This document shows positions 13,932-21,283 of a stretch of DNA of 32,832 bases, one piece after another. A program made the position numbers and the translations under genes. The notes beneath the pieces are model-generated. The model was not told where the DNA came from. It ran no database searches and was given only the letters and a program-made list of their open reading frames with translations. How positions within the stretch are numbered: the first letter of the stretch is position 1; every line of letters starts with the position of its first letter. Source of the stretch: an uncultured Flavobacteriales bacterium (GTDB taxonomy: Bacteria > Bacteroidota > Bacteroidia > Flavobacteriales > Crocinitomicaceae); the NCBI GenBank assembly GCA_946482515.1, contig CAMLRS010000028.1, forward strand, positions 1 through 32,832. The letters run 5' to 3'.

Positions 13932-15322
13932 GATGGTTGATTTGAGTAACTGAACAATCCGACTTTCATCTCTCTGCCCGGGATCATACATTCGAGACGA
14001 TATGTTTCCCCGATGGCTGTTTTCAATGCTTCGGCAGCGACCTGCTCGCCGTGTACAATGAACACCTGTTCGGGCTTGTTCCGGAGCCTGCTCATCCAGT
14101 CGAGCAGCTCCTCGCGGTCTGCGTGAGCGGACAACCCTTCGACGAGCGCAATTACCGCCCGTACTTTCCAGTATTTCCCGCGCATTTTTATTTCATCGGC
14201 GCCATCCAGCAGCGCTCTTCCGCGGGTGCCTTCACCCTGGTGGCCTACCAGCAGAATGGTCGCATTGGGATCTCCGAGAAAGCGCTCGAAGTAGCTCAGG
14301 ATACGACCGCCGGTAGCCATTCCGGAAGCTGCAATGATGATTTTCGGAGCTTTGCTTCGGGCCAGTCGCTCGGTTTCTTCTGGCTTGCGGACCACGCGGA
14401 TGCAATCGCGGATGCTGTCGGCGAGCGCGGGGGAAATGCGGTGCCAGGAGAGGTTGTTGCGAAACACGTCGAGGACGCGCGTTCCCATCGGACTGTCCAT
14501 GTATATCGGGATTTCGGGAATGATTTTTTCCTGTTGCAACTCCCACAGGTAGAACATCAGCAGTTGCGTGCGCTCGACCGCGAAGCTCGGAATGAGGATG
14601 GTTCCATTTTTTTCGAGCGCTTTGAGTACGGCTTCGGCGAGCAGCGCTTTCGGATTTTCCCGGTGGATCCTGTTGCCGTAGGTGGATTCGATGAACAGGA
14701 AATCGGCCTGTTCGGGCTTTTGAGGCGGAAACAACAGGGGATCCTGGGGGCGACCGATGTCACCGGAAAACACCAGGCTTTTTCCTCCGATCAGCAGCTC
14801 TATGAATGTGGCACCGATGATGTGGCCATTGTACCGGAAGCGAAAAGAACAATCGTCGTCCAGGGCAATCCATTTATCGGGTTGCTCGTTACACAACAGT
14901 GGGAACACGGCTTCGGCTTCCTTAACGGTATATAAAGGTTTGGCGGGATTGTGTCTGCTGTAGCCAAAACGGTTTGCGCGCTCGGCATCTTCTTCCTGAA
15001 TGCGCGCGCTGTCGAGCAGGATGAGCCGTGCAACTTCTGCGGTTGGCTGTGTGGCATACACGGGGCCGGAGAATCCTTGCTTCACAAGCAAGGGCAGGTA
15101 ACCGACGTGATCGAGATGCCCGTGTGTCAGAATCACAGCGTCGATCGATGCTGCGTCGGCAGGGAACGGTTCCCAGTTGAGTCGCCGCAGCTCTTTCAGT
15201 CCCTGGAAGAGGCCGCAGTCTATCAGCAGTCGTTTGGAAGGCGTTTCGACCAGGTATTTGGAGCCTGTTACGGTTCCGGCAGCTCCCAGGAATTGAACGG
15301 TGACGTTTTCTTTTCGTTTCAT
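13928..15322 (-). CDS. MBL-fold beta-CASP ribonuclease-like protein
   Basis: A 464-residue protein. It opens with 'VQFLGAAGTVTGSKYLVE', the standard start of the CPSF73-like bacterial/archaeal group. The metallo-beta-lactamase motif THGHLDH is at 66-72, with further metal ligands in 'GHIIGA' and 'VFSGDIG'. The beta-CASP insert follows, with 'LIPSFAVERTQLLM', 'IYMDSPM' and 'IIIAASGMATGGR', and the C-terminal 'GLSAHADREEL' and 'FIVHGE' complete the active site. The length is normal. The family processes or degrades RNA. ATGA overlaps link it both to the downstream rhodanese-thioredoxin gene and to the upstream ATP-cone/endonuclease gene, which is a recurring pair in Bacteroidota stress clusters as far as I recall. 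Confidence 0.93.
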   Translation of the reverse strand: MKRKENVTVQFLGAAGTVTGSKYLVETPSKRLLIDCGLFQGLKELRRLNWEPFPADAASIDAVILTHGHLDHVGYLPLLVKQGFSGPVYATQPTAEVARLILLDSARIQEEDAERANRFGYSRHNPAKPLYTVKEAEAVFPLLCNEQPDKWIALDDDCSFRFRYNGHIIGATFIELLIGGKSLVFSGDIGRPQDPLLFPPQKPEQADFLFIESTYGNRIHRENPKALLAEAVLKALEKNGTILIPSFAVERTQLLMFYLWELQQEKIIPEIPIYMDSPMGTRVLDVFRNNLSWHRISPALADSIRDCIRVVRKPEETERLARSKAPKIIIAASGMATGGRILSYFERFLGDPNATILLVGHQGEGTRGRALLDGADEIKMRGKYWKVRAVIALVEGLSAHADREELLDWMSRLRNKPEQVFIVHGEQVAAEALKTAIGETYRLECMIPGREMKVGLFSYSNQPS

Positions 15323-16218
15323 AGCGTGTGTTTTAAGGCATTTTTCTTCGAATGTATCCGTGTCTCATCTGTCAGGTACCGGCACAGCTGTCCTGCCTCG
15401 TTGAGCACGACGGCGTTGCGGGTTCCTTTGACACCGATACTGGCCAGTAGCCGTTCATTGTCAAGCAGCTCGCTGCAAAGCACAATTTTGTGGTCGAGCA
15501 GCTTCTGTTTTTCCGCCTTTGTCAGGGATGTCAGACAGGTAATCGGGTAGAGGCCGAGGGTATCGATCTGATCTTTCAGACCTTTTTTAGCAGGGAAATC
15601 CCAGCCGAGCAATTCCAGTCCGGCGCAGGCGGCATAGCGGATAGCATCGTCGGAGAAACGGGTATTTGTTACGATTCTGCACCGGAAGTGCTTTTCCCGG
15701 CGCGGCGACTGCAGGCACCACTGCTTTTGCACATCCATAAAGCGCGCATGGATATAAAGCGGAATCCGGACGTTGCAGATGATGCCCTGGTAGTTGTGGT
15801 ATTTGCATTCGATCAACACGCAATCGTTCTCTTTTTGGGCGATCACGTCTATTTCGTGATCCACGCACTGTCCCTGAACGACCTGCCCGGTTTTTACCGT
15901 ATGACCCTGGCGCTGCAGGATGCCGGCGATGTACTGTTCGAACGGGAACCCCGAGGGGCCCAGCTCCATGATCGCCTGCTTGAGGTGGTAACGCGCCGCC
16001 AGGTGACGGGAACCTTCTTTCAGTAAAGCAAAAGCGATTTTGTAAATCTTTTTGGTGGTCATTCCTTCGAAAAGCTGGGTCCTGACTTCATCGAGAATGC
16101 GCTCGACCTGATCGTGCGAGGCGCCCGATCGGACAAGCGATCTGCGGAGACGTTCCTCTGAAAAAGGCACTCTGTCACCAGAGGCTTTTATGACGTTGAT
16201 TGTTTCTTCCGTTTTCAT
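15319..16218 (-). CDS. ATP-cone domain plus restriction-endonuclease-like (Mrr-type) protein
   Basis: A 299-residue protein from the ATG at 16218; the open frame continues far upstream only as a shadow of the membrane-protein gene. Residues 1-90 are an ATP-cone: 'INVIKASGDRVPFSEERLRR' and the rest of this nucleotide-sensing helical domain known from ribonucleotide reductases and NrdR. Residues about 105-210 look like a PD-(D/E)xK nuclease fold: 'FEQYIAGILQRQGHTV' then 'CVDHEIDVIAQ' and 'VLIECKYHN', giving the expected D...ECK arrangement. It could be a nucleotide-gated nuclease acting on DNA or RNA. It overlaps its downstream partner, the beta-CASP gene, and its upstream neighbour, each by 4 bases. 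Substrate is unknown. Confidence 0.82.
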   Translation of the reverse strand: MKTEETINVIKASGDRVPFSEERLRRSLVRSGASHDQVERILDEVRTQLFEGMTTKKIYKIAFALLKEGSRHLAARYHLKQAIMELGPSGFPFEQYIAGILQRQGHTVKTGQVVQGQCVDHEIDVIAQKENDCVLIECKYHNYQGIICNVRIPLYIHARFMDVQKQWCLQSPRREKHFRCRIVTNTRFSDDAIRYAACAGLELLGWDFPAKKGLKDQIDTLGLYPITCLTSLTKAEKQKLLDHKIVLCSELLDNERLLASIGVKGTRNAVVLNEAGQLCRYLTDETRIHSKKNALKHTL

Positions 16219-17015
16219 ACAAAATAGGTTTTGCTGCGCAGGTTCACGACGAGCAGCAGTAATGCAACGGCTGCGAGACCGAACATCGTCCAGGCTATGC
16301 CGGAGACATGGCCATCGGGCTGTACCTGGATGGACAACAGTGCCACCGTGACGTACATGAGCAGCATGAATGTGAGGAGTATGGGGGCCAGCAGAAGGCC
16401 CGGCTTCTTTCTGAGGATGAGCAGCAGTCCGGTAAAGAACAATCCCGGAAGACAAACCGCCAGATCGATCACGTGAACCGGGTTTGTGAGAAAATCCCCT
16501 TCGGTAAGTGATTCCGGAACCCGACCGGTGAGGATCGCGGGTACGATGCCATGCAGCCAGGCCATCGCGAAGAAAACGGCGGTAAGCATGAAGAAAATAG
16601 CTGTTACACGACTGGCATTCATACCGGACAATTTGTAGCGGAACGTTTTCCGCTCCGTGTATATGAACCAGATCAGGGAAAAGATGCTCAGTCCCAGGAT
16701 GGTGCAGTATACCAGAAACATGCTGTTGAAATGAACGCCGAAACAATAGATGAGGTAGGTATAGATAACGTAGATCATACCACCGGCCCATAAGAATTTT
16801 GCATCCTGTGCTCCGCGGGAGATCATCAGTCCGGTGTTCAGGAGCAGTGGCACGACAAGGCAGAGGTTAATCCCGTCCTGACCCACTACCTGGACACGCC
16901 AGTTATCGGTTTCGTTTGCATAAATTCCCGGAATCATGATCCCGGTAATGCCTTGCCACACGATCAGTGCGCAGAGGACCAGTGTCAGAACGGAAAGTGT
17001 TTTTGCTGCTTTCAT
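16215..17015 (-). CDS. Polytopic membrane protein of unknown function
   Basis: A 266-residue protein with about seven hydrophobic segments: residues 8-30, 50-65, 75-95, 100-117, 138-156, 186-204 and 210-230, plus a final one at about 240-258. I see no transporter signature, haem-binding His pairs or catalytic motif, and I do not recognise the family. 'IMIPGIYANE' near the N-terminus lies in a short outside loop. The gene starts the ATGA-overlapping chain that continues with the ATP-cone nuclease, the beta-CASP RNase and the rhodanese-thioredoxin gene, so a membrane role in the same stress response is possible. A -7-like element, TAGCTTTG, lies about 30 bases upstream of the start. Confidence 0.72.
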   Translation of the reverse strand: MKAAKTLSVLTLVLCALIVWQGITGIMIPGIYANETDNWRVQVVGQDGINLCLVVPLLLNTGLMISRGAQDAKFLWAGGMIYVIYTYLIYCFGVHFNSMFLVYCTILGLSIFSLIWFIYTERKTFRYKLSGMNASRVTAIFFMLTAVFFAMAWLHGIVPAILTGRVPESLTEGDFLTNPVHVIDLAVCLPGLFFTGLLLILRKKPGLLLAPILLTFMLLMYVTVALLSIQVQPDGHVSGIAWTMFGLAAVALLLLVVNLRSKTYFV

Positions 17016-17043
17016 AATGGTGAGCTTTACGTAGTGATAAGGG

Positions 17044-17051
17044 CAAAGCTA
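17044..17051 (-). promoter_or_regulatory. Bacteroidota-type -7 element for the four-gene overlapping operon
   Basis: On the minus strand this reads TAGCTTTG, a full match to TAnnTTTG, about 29 bases before the ATG at 17015. Farther upstream TTGAC and GTCAG half-sites occur (17084-17112), which might bind an FNR/CRP-type activator, but they do not form a proper palindrome. A TTTG -33 box is not evident (TTTC is present). Confidence 0.4.
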
Positions 17052-17114
17052 CGGCGGTCTTTTTCGCAGAAATATGAGGTCTGACAGCAAGGTGGATGAT
17101 GTTTGTCAATTCAC

Positions 17115-17846
17115 TTAACGATGCATCAGGTTTTTGATGAGACTCATGATGCCGGTTGCGAAAATGAGACCCAGTACCGTTGACTTGAACTGCACGTGGG
17201 TGAAACGTGTGAGTATTTTTTTTCCGATCCAGGTACCTGCAACGCTGACAACGAGCAACAAGGGAACAAGGTAGAGATCGTGTGTGTGTACGTAGCCGTT
17301 TGAATAATACACCACGCTGCGGCTCAGATCGATTCCCAGATCGATCACCGCAGATACGGCAATGAACTTTTCCTTATCGAGGTCAAAAGCGGAAAGGGTG
17401 AGTCCGCGAATAGCCCCGCCGGTACCCAGCAATCCGGCGGCAATACCGGAAAACGCACCACCGATGACGGCGTTGCGCGTGTCGGGACGTACGGTCAGTT
17501 TAGGTGCAAGCAGGAACAAGAGACTGAGGGCGATCAGGAAAACCGCGAGAATCAGCTCGAGCAGCCGGCTGTTGGCAAAGCGGCTCAGGTAGGCTCCGGC
17601 AATCACGAAAACCACGGCGGGAATTCCGATAAGAAAAACAAGTCGCCAGTCGACACCTTTGCGGAACAGCGCTATCTTGGAAATGTTGCTTGAAAGGTGA
17701 AAGATGGCTGTTATCCCCAGCACGGAATGGAAGTCGAAGAAAAAGCCTGCGATCGGCACAAAGAACATCGAAGACCCGAAACCGCCGACGGTTCCGAGTA
17801 TCTCGGCCAGGAGAGACAACAAAACGAACAGCGCGATTTTTCCCAT
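17115..17846 (-). CDS. TauE/SafE family membrane permease
   Basis: A 243-residue integral membrane protein with eight or so hydrophobic segments. The opening 'LSLLAEILGTVGGFGSSMFFVP' (as pieces LLAEILGTVGG and FGSSMFFVP, residues 11-31) and the mid-protein repeat 'GAFSGIAAGLLGTGGAIRG' are the paired Gly-rich segments of the TauE/SafE (DUF81) fold. Family members export sulfite, sulfoacetate or other organosulfur anions. With rhodanese proteins on both sides of the cluster, a sulfur substrate fits, but specificity cannot be deduced. It is followed at a short distance by the membrane-protein operon and preceded by a 70-residue membrane protein gene 75 bases away on the same strand. Confidence 0.88.
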   Translation of the reverse strand: MGKIALFVLLSLLAEILGTVGGFGSSMFFVPIAGFFFDFHSVLGITAIFHLSSNISKIALFRKGVDWRLVFLIGIPAVVFVIAGAYLSRFANSRLLELILAVFLIALSLLFLLAPKLTVRPDTRNAVIGGAFSGIAAGLLGTGGAIRGLTLSAFDLDKEKFIAVSAVIDLGIDLSRSVVYYSNGYVHTHDLYLVPLLLVVSVAGTWIGKKILTRFTHVQFKSTVLGLIFATGIMSLIKNLMHR

Positions 17847-17920
17847 GATCTTGTTTTTACGGATGTATTATCTGTTCAGGCGGGCTTCCGGCGCCGGGAT
17901 TTTCAAAGCGATCGTGTGGA

Positions 17921-18133
17921 TCACAGCGGAGGAGCGTTCCGGCGCATTTTACCGAGCCATATCAGCAGCAGGGGCACACCCAGAACGAGGTAGAAGATGA
18001 GGAACCAGACCATAAACGGCTGCAGCCACTTGTAGAGTCCTATTCCAAGCGCGATTCCGAACGAGGTCAGGCATACTTTCATAAGCCCGAATTCCAACGC
18101 GGACCAGCTTGTTTTACGTGTAAAGAATCCCAT
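17921..18133 (-). CDS. Small membrane protein, hypothetical
   Basis: A 70-residue protein. Residues 10-30 ('SALEFGLMKVCLTSFGIALG') and 40-60 ('FLIFYLVLGVPLLLIWLGKM') are hydrophobic and probably form two helices, with a Lys/Arg-rich C-terminus in the cytoplasm. The family is not recognised. It lies between the TauE/SafE gene and the hairpin that ends the hsp20 transcript, so it probably has its own promoter in or after that hairpin or relies on read-through. Confidence 0.6.
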   Translation of the reverse strand: MGFFTRKTSWSALEFGLMKVCLTSFGIALGIGLYKWLQPFMVWFLIFYLVLGVPLLLIWLGKMRRNAPPL

Positions 18134-18150
18134 GATGTGATTTTTTAAGA

Positions 18151-18182
18151 AACAAAAAGATCCCGGCGGCTAAGCCGGGATC
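18151..18182 (-). terminator. Terminator after the hsp20 gene
   Basis: On the minus strand GATCCCGGC (18182-18174) pairs with GCCGGGATC (18167-18159) around a 6-base loop and is followed by TTTTTGTT. It lies 13 bases after the hsp20 stop. Confidence 0.85.
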
Positions 18183-18194
18183 GTGTGCCGGATG

Positions 18195-18635
18195 TCAGAT
18201 AACTTTTATTTCTTTCTTCGGCAGTGCCTTGGACGCTTCCTTTTTGGGAATGTTCAGCTCAAGGATTCCTTTGCTGTATTTCGCCTCGATTGCGTCACAA
18301 TTCACGTTTTCGGGAAGAGTGAAGGAGCGTGCAAAAGACTTGCAGGAAAATTCCCGGCGGGTGAAATGCTCGTCTTCATCGGAAGTTTCTTCCTGTTTTT
18401 CGGCACGGACGTTCAGTACATTGTCGTCTGCATCGATCACGAAATCCTCTTTCGCAAAGCCGGGCATCGCCAGGTCTACAATAAATGCCTTTTTGGTTTC
18501 ACGTACGTTGGCTGCTGGAAGTGTTTCCTTCACATCGGAAGTGAGCCAGCGCGGCGCAAAAAAAGGTTCGTTGCCGAAGAAATCGGACCACATTGTCGGG
18601 AACAGACCGTTCTCTTTTGTTTTTACCGTTTCCAT
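18195..18635 (-). CDS. Hsp20 / alpha-crystallin small heat shock protein
   Basis: A 146-residue protein of normal length for bacterial small heat shock proteins. A Phe/Pro-rich N-terminal arm (residues 1-40, 'SDFFGNEPFFAPRW') precedes the alpha-crystallin domain. That domain runs from 'PAANVRETKKAFIVDLAMPG' through 'FTRREFSCKSFARSFTLPENV' (two pieces FTRREFSCKSF, ARSFTLPENV) to 'AKYSKGILELNIPK', which holds the signature G-I-L-x-L/I. The C-terminal tail is Lys-rich and ends KEIKVI, containing the I-x-V anchor for oligomer assembly. It is an ATP-independent holdase for unfolding cytoplasmic proteins. Neighbouring universal-stress, BON and DoxX genes place it in a stress cluster. A GGTTAAC region upstream may hold its promoter. 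Confidence 0.96.
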   Translation of the reverse strand: METVKTKENGLFPTMWSDFFGNEPFFAPRWLTSDVKETLPAANVRETKKAFIVDLAMPGFAKEDFVIDADDNVLNVRAEKQEETSDEDEHFTRREFSCKSFARSFTLPENVNCDAIEAKYSKGILELNIPKKEASKALPKKEIKVI

Positions 18636-18666
18636 ATGATTGTTTTAATTGGTTAACATATTCGGT

Positions 18667-19071
18667 TCAATCGATATCCTGATCGATATCGGGAGGTTCA
18701 GGCTTGATACGCGTACTCAGGAACTCGCCTTCGGTGTTCTGTTCACGGAGCGTCCAGCTGTCGGTCAGGATGGTTTCCAGCCAGGTATTTCCCGACTGGC
18801 GAAACACCTGGACACCCAGATCGTAATGGGTGCCAAACAGCTGCTCGAGCTCCGAAACACGCATGTCGGGGTCAATATCGAGCACGCCTTCGCGGTGTGT
18901 CTTTCGGATATCGCCCAGGCACCGGTTGTGCGGAAGCATGAATTTCAGATGGGTTCCCTTTCCGGTTGCATGATGCTTTGAGAAAAACTCCAGCTTCAGG
19001 TAGGGAAACATGCTGCCGAACTGCAGCTGCACGTCGGCAATGGTTGTGTTATCATGAATGCGTATCTTCAT
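18667..19071 (-). CDS. Conserved hypothetical protein of Bacteroidota stress clusters
   Basis: A 134-residue soluble protein. The opening 'MKIRIHDNTTIADVQLQFGS' and 'FPYLKLEFFSKHHATGKG', followed by 'VSELEQLFGTHYDLGVQVFR' and 'GNTWLETILTDSWTLREQN', form a pattern I remember from uncharacterised Bacteroidota proteins encoded near stress genes. No enzyme motif is visible. The central segment looks like a ubiquitin-like or ferredoxin-like alpha/beta fold, which is only an impression. It is 12 bases downstream of the universal stress protein gene and 31 bases upstream of hsp20, so the three may be co-transcribed. Confidence 0.75.
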   Translation of the reverse strand: MKIRIHDNTTIADVQLQFGSMFPYLKLEFFSKHHATGKGTHLKFMLPHNRCLGDIRKTHREGVLDIDPDMRVSELEQLFGTHYDLGVQVFRQSGNTWLETILTDSWTLREQNTEGEFLSTRIKPEPPDIDQDID

Positions 19072-19083
19072 TTGAAGGATGTA

Positions 19084-19917
19084 TTAATCGTTAACTGCTT
19101 CCAGCGCCAGCAACGGCACTTTGGCATGGAAAGCCATCTGTTTCGTATGGGGTTCCGCGAGCAAACGACTGAAAAAGGAATGACGGCGCGGAATCATTAC
19201 GACCATGTCCATTTTGTAATCGGAAATGAACTCGTTGATTCCCTGCACCACATTTTCGCGATGCAGGTAAAAGAAGGTGTGGTGGACGTTCTTCAGGGAA
19301 CGGTCGAGCTTGTAGGCCGCAATCGTTTCTTCGACCGTTGGAGCGACGATCAGCTCCTGAACGATATTGAGGATGTAAATCTTTGCATTGAAGAGCTTTG
19401 CGAAATCCTTGAGCGGCTTAAGTACCTGCGGACGGGTTTCGACGAAATCGCCTGCAAACACAATGCGTTTGACGTCCCGGAAGCGCATTTTTTTGTCGAT
19501 GGCCAGCACGGGCACAGACGATCGGGCGATCACCGAAGTAGCGGTACTGCCCAGGAACCGTTCGGAAAGAAAACCGGCACCCTGCGTTCCCATGACGATC
19601 AGATCGGGTTTGTTCTTTTCGGCCCATGATCGGATTTCATCAATCGCAAATCCGGTGACGCATTCGCAGTCGATTTTGATTCCTTCAAAACGCTTGAGGA
19701 TCTTCCGTTTCAGTTTCTCGAGCTCTTCCTGGCCTTCCTGTCGAAGCTGATCAGCCGAAGGAAGCTCGATGGTTGTGTTGGTGGAAATCACTCCAGGCGC
19801 AAAGCTCACATGGAATAACCGGATGCGTGATCCGGATCGCCGGGCAAGTTCGAGGGCGTAGTTCAGGGCGTTCAGGGAGATCTTTGAAAAATCGATCGGA
19901 ACAAGTATTTTTTTCAT
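19084..19917 (-). CDS. Tandem-domain universal stress protein (UspA family)
   Basis: A 277-residue protein formed of two Usp domains. The first opens with 'MKKILVPIDFSKISLNALNY', and its 'VMGTQGAGFLSERFLGSTATSVI' segment (pieces VMGTQGAG and FLGSTATSVI) carries the G-x-x-G...G-S/T ATP-binding pattern. The second domain from about 150 ('RDVKRIVFAGDFVETRPQVL') lacks that full pattern and ends with 'HTKQMAFHAKVPLLAL'. Such proteins are cytoplasmic and accumulate under starvation, low oxygen and oxidative stress. The likely transcript runs from the DoxX gene 20 bases upstream through this gene to the hypothetical protein and hsp20. Confidence 0.93.
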   Translation of the reverse strand: MKKILVPIDFSKISLNALNYALELARRSGSRIRLFHVSFAPGVISTNTTIELPSADQLRQEGQEELEKLKRKILKRFEGIKIDCECVTGFAIDEIRSWAEKNKPDLIVMGTQGAGFLSERFLGSTATSVIARSSVPVLAIDKKMRFRDVKRIVFAGDFVETRPQVLKPLKDFAKLFNAKIYILNIVQELIVAPTVEETIAAYKLDRSLKNVHHTFFYLHRENVVQGINEFISDYKMDMVVMIPRRHSFFSRLLAEPHTKQMAFHAKVPLLALEAVND

Positions 19918-19937
19918 GGCGCGAGTATTTAGTGTAT

Positions 19938-20363
19938 TCAGCGGTAAAAGAACAGGTGGTCGAAGGTCCAGGTATTCCAGGATTCAGGCAACAGGAGCAG
20001 GAAAAGCAACAGTACGAGTCTTGGGAAAACGTGTTTAAGATCCCAAAGCGGTGACATGATCCCGAAGCCGGTTGCCGCAACAAGCAGGTTCAATCCGAGC
20101 AGGTAAAGCGCTGCATATTCGAATAACCCGAGGAGGAGCAGAAAACCGCAGATCAGTTCCGTTGAGGAAGTAAACCAGGCCGCTGCAACAGTCAGGATGC
20201 GCGGTACGCCTTTGGGGCCGAAACCATCTTCATAAGTAGCGGCTGCTTTGCCCACACCAACGCGGAAAATGGCATCGTATCCCTGAAAAAAGAACAATAG
20301 TCCAAGAAAGATCCGTGCGATCGTTGCGGCGGCTACCGTGTTGTAATCAAAAAGCGTTTCCAT
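19938..20363 (-). CDS. DoxX family membrane protein
   Basis: A 141-residue protein with four hydrophobic segments. 'IARIFLGLLFFFQGYDAIFRVG' (pieces IARIFLGLLFF, FQGYDAIFRVG) is the first-helix pattern of DoxX (R-x-x-x-G-x-x-F...G...I/KF), followed by 'STELICGFLLLLGLF' and 'VAATGFGIMSPLWD'. The C-terminal 'FPRLVLLLFLLLLPESWNTW' is the last helix. DoxX proteins sit in the inner membrane and are linked to thiol and redox stress, or to thiosulfate oxidation in archaea; the precise role here is unknown. It is the first gene of the stress transcript on the minus strand, divergent from the BON gene. TACATTTG about 30 bases upstream is a good -7 element. Confidence 0.82.
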   Translation of the reverse strand: METLFDYNTVAAATIARIFLGLLFFFQGYDAIFRVGVGKAAATYEDGFGPKGVPRILTVAAAWFTSSTELICGFLLLLGLFEYAALYLLGLNLLVAATGFGIMSPLWDLKHVFPRLVLLLFLLLLPESWNTWTFDHLFFYR

Positions 20364-20547
20364 TTGTGCTGTTTTTGAATGAGCGATGCTGCAAATGTAT
20401 TCCGGCGATCAGGATTCGCCCATGAGGGAAATCAGCAGGAGCTATGATATCCGTCAGTGATAAATGTCAGATGGCGGACTGAGGAAGATCATCGCAGCGG
20501 CGGGGAGAATTTGTCTCCTTTGCAGTGTAATCTTTAAATCTATACAT
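20364..20547. promoter_or_regulatory. Divergent promoter region between DoxX and BON genes
   Basis: The minus-strand element TACATTTG (20399-20392) matches TAnnTTTG 29 bases before the DoxX start. The plus-strand side has TTTG boxes near 20514-20524 and an AT-rich stretch before the BON ATG at 20548, but no exact -7 match. Two GTCAG half-sites in tandem (about 20449-20453 and 20467-20471) may belong to an FNR/CRP-type regulator shared by both genes; they are direct, not inverted, so this is weak. Confidence 0.4.
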
Positions 20548-21216
20548 ATGAAAACAGATCTGGAATTACAGAAAGATGTTATGGAAGAACTGCAATGGCA
20601 ACCAACACTCAATCCTTCAAAAATCGGTGTTTCCGTGAATGAAGGTGTCGTAACCCTTTCCGGCTTCGTAGACAACTACGGCCAGAAAAGAGATGCTGAG
20701 AACGCCGCCTTGCGTATCGAAGGAGTAAAAGCGGTGGCCGAAGATCTTAAAGTTCAATTGCATACAAGCAATGTTCGCACCGATACGGAGATTGCCCAGG
20801 CTGCAGTACAAACCCTCAACTGGCATTCGCTTGTTCCCAAGGACCGTATTACGATTCGCGTCGAGGACGGCTGGGTGACGGCAGAAGGCAAGGTGGATTG
20901 GATCCACGAAAAAAACGCCGTAAGAAATGCACTGACCAACCTGCCGGGTATTAAGGGCATCACCAACCTGGTGCTGGTGGTTCCGCATATCGACGATGCA
21001 AACGTGAAAAAGAATATCAAAGCTGCATTTGAGCGCAATGCCGGTATCGATGCGAACAATATCCATGTCGATCACACGGGGCATAAGGTGATTCTTACCG
21101 GAACTGTCCGCTCCTATGCAGAACGACGCGATGCGGAAAAAGCCGCCGCCAATGCGCCGGGAGTAGCGCAAGTCGAGAATCGTCTTGACGTAAAAATACC
21201 TTCCTACGTTTCCTGA
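20548..21216 (+). CDS. Triple BON-domain protein (OsmY-like)
   Basis: A 222-residue protein from the ATG at 20548; the frame extends upstream to 20464 but the extension is a Cys/Ile-rich non-coding-like lead. It consists of three BON repeats: 'LELQKDVMEELQWQPTLNPS' then 'GVVTLSGFVDNYGQKRDAEN'; 'EIAQAAVQTLNWHSLVPKDR' then 'GWVTAEGKVDWIHEKNAVRN'; and 'NVKKNIKAAFERNAGIDANN' then 'KVILTGTVRSYAERRDAEKA'. Each ends with a V/A-rich strand. No signal peptide is present, unlike OsmY, so it is probably cytoplasmic. BON domains bind phospholipids or hydrophobic ligands and are induced by osmotic and general stress. It is transcribed divergently from the DoxX-Usp-Hsp20 group. Confidence 0.92.
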   Translation: MKTDLELQKDVMEELQWQPTLNPSKIGVSVNEGVVTLSGFVDNYGQKRDAENAALRIEGVKAVAEDLKVQLHTSNVRTDTEIAQAAVQTLNWHSLVPKDRITIRVEDGWVTAEGKVDWIHEKNAVRNALTNLPGIKGITNLVLVVPHIDDANVKKNIKAAFERNAGIDANNIHVDHTGHKVILTGTVRSYAERRDAEKAAANAPGVAQVENRLDVKIPSYVS

Positions 21217-21240
21217 CGGAGCTACTTTGAGTTACACAAG

Positions 21241-21276
21241 AACGGTGCAGGAATTTCCTGCACCGTTTTTATTTTT
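21241..21276 (+). terminator. Terminator of the BON gene
   Basis: AACGGTGCAGG (21241-21251) pairs with CCTGCACCGTT (21257-21267) around a 5-base loop, with a TTTTTATTTTT tail on the plus strand. It lies between the converging BON and hemN genes, and the minus strand lacks a T-run. Confidence 0.88.
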
Positions 21277-21283
21277 AGGTGTT

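Noticed and set aside
14051..14935. 294-residue plus-strand frame
   Set aside because: Antisense to the beta-CASP RNase gene, which has all catalytic motifs.
15319..16791. A 490-residue version of the ATP-cone nuclease
   Set aside because: The extra N-terminal part is an out-of-frame reading of the membrane-protein gene; the ATG at 16218 has the correct ATP-cone start and the ATGA overlap.
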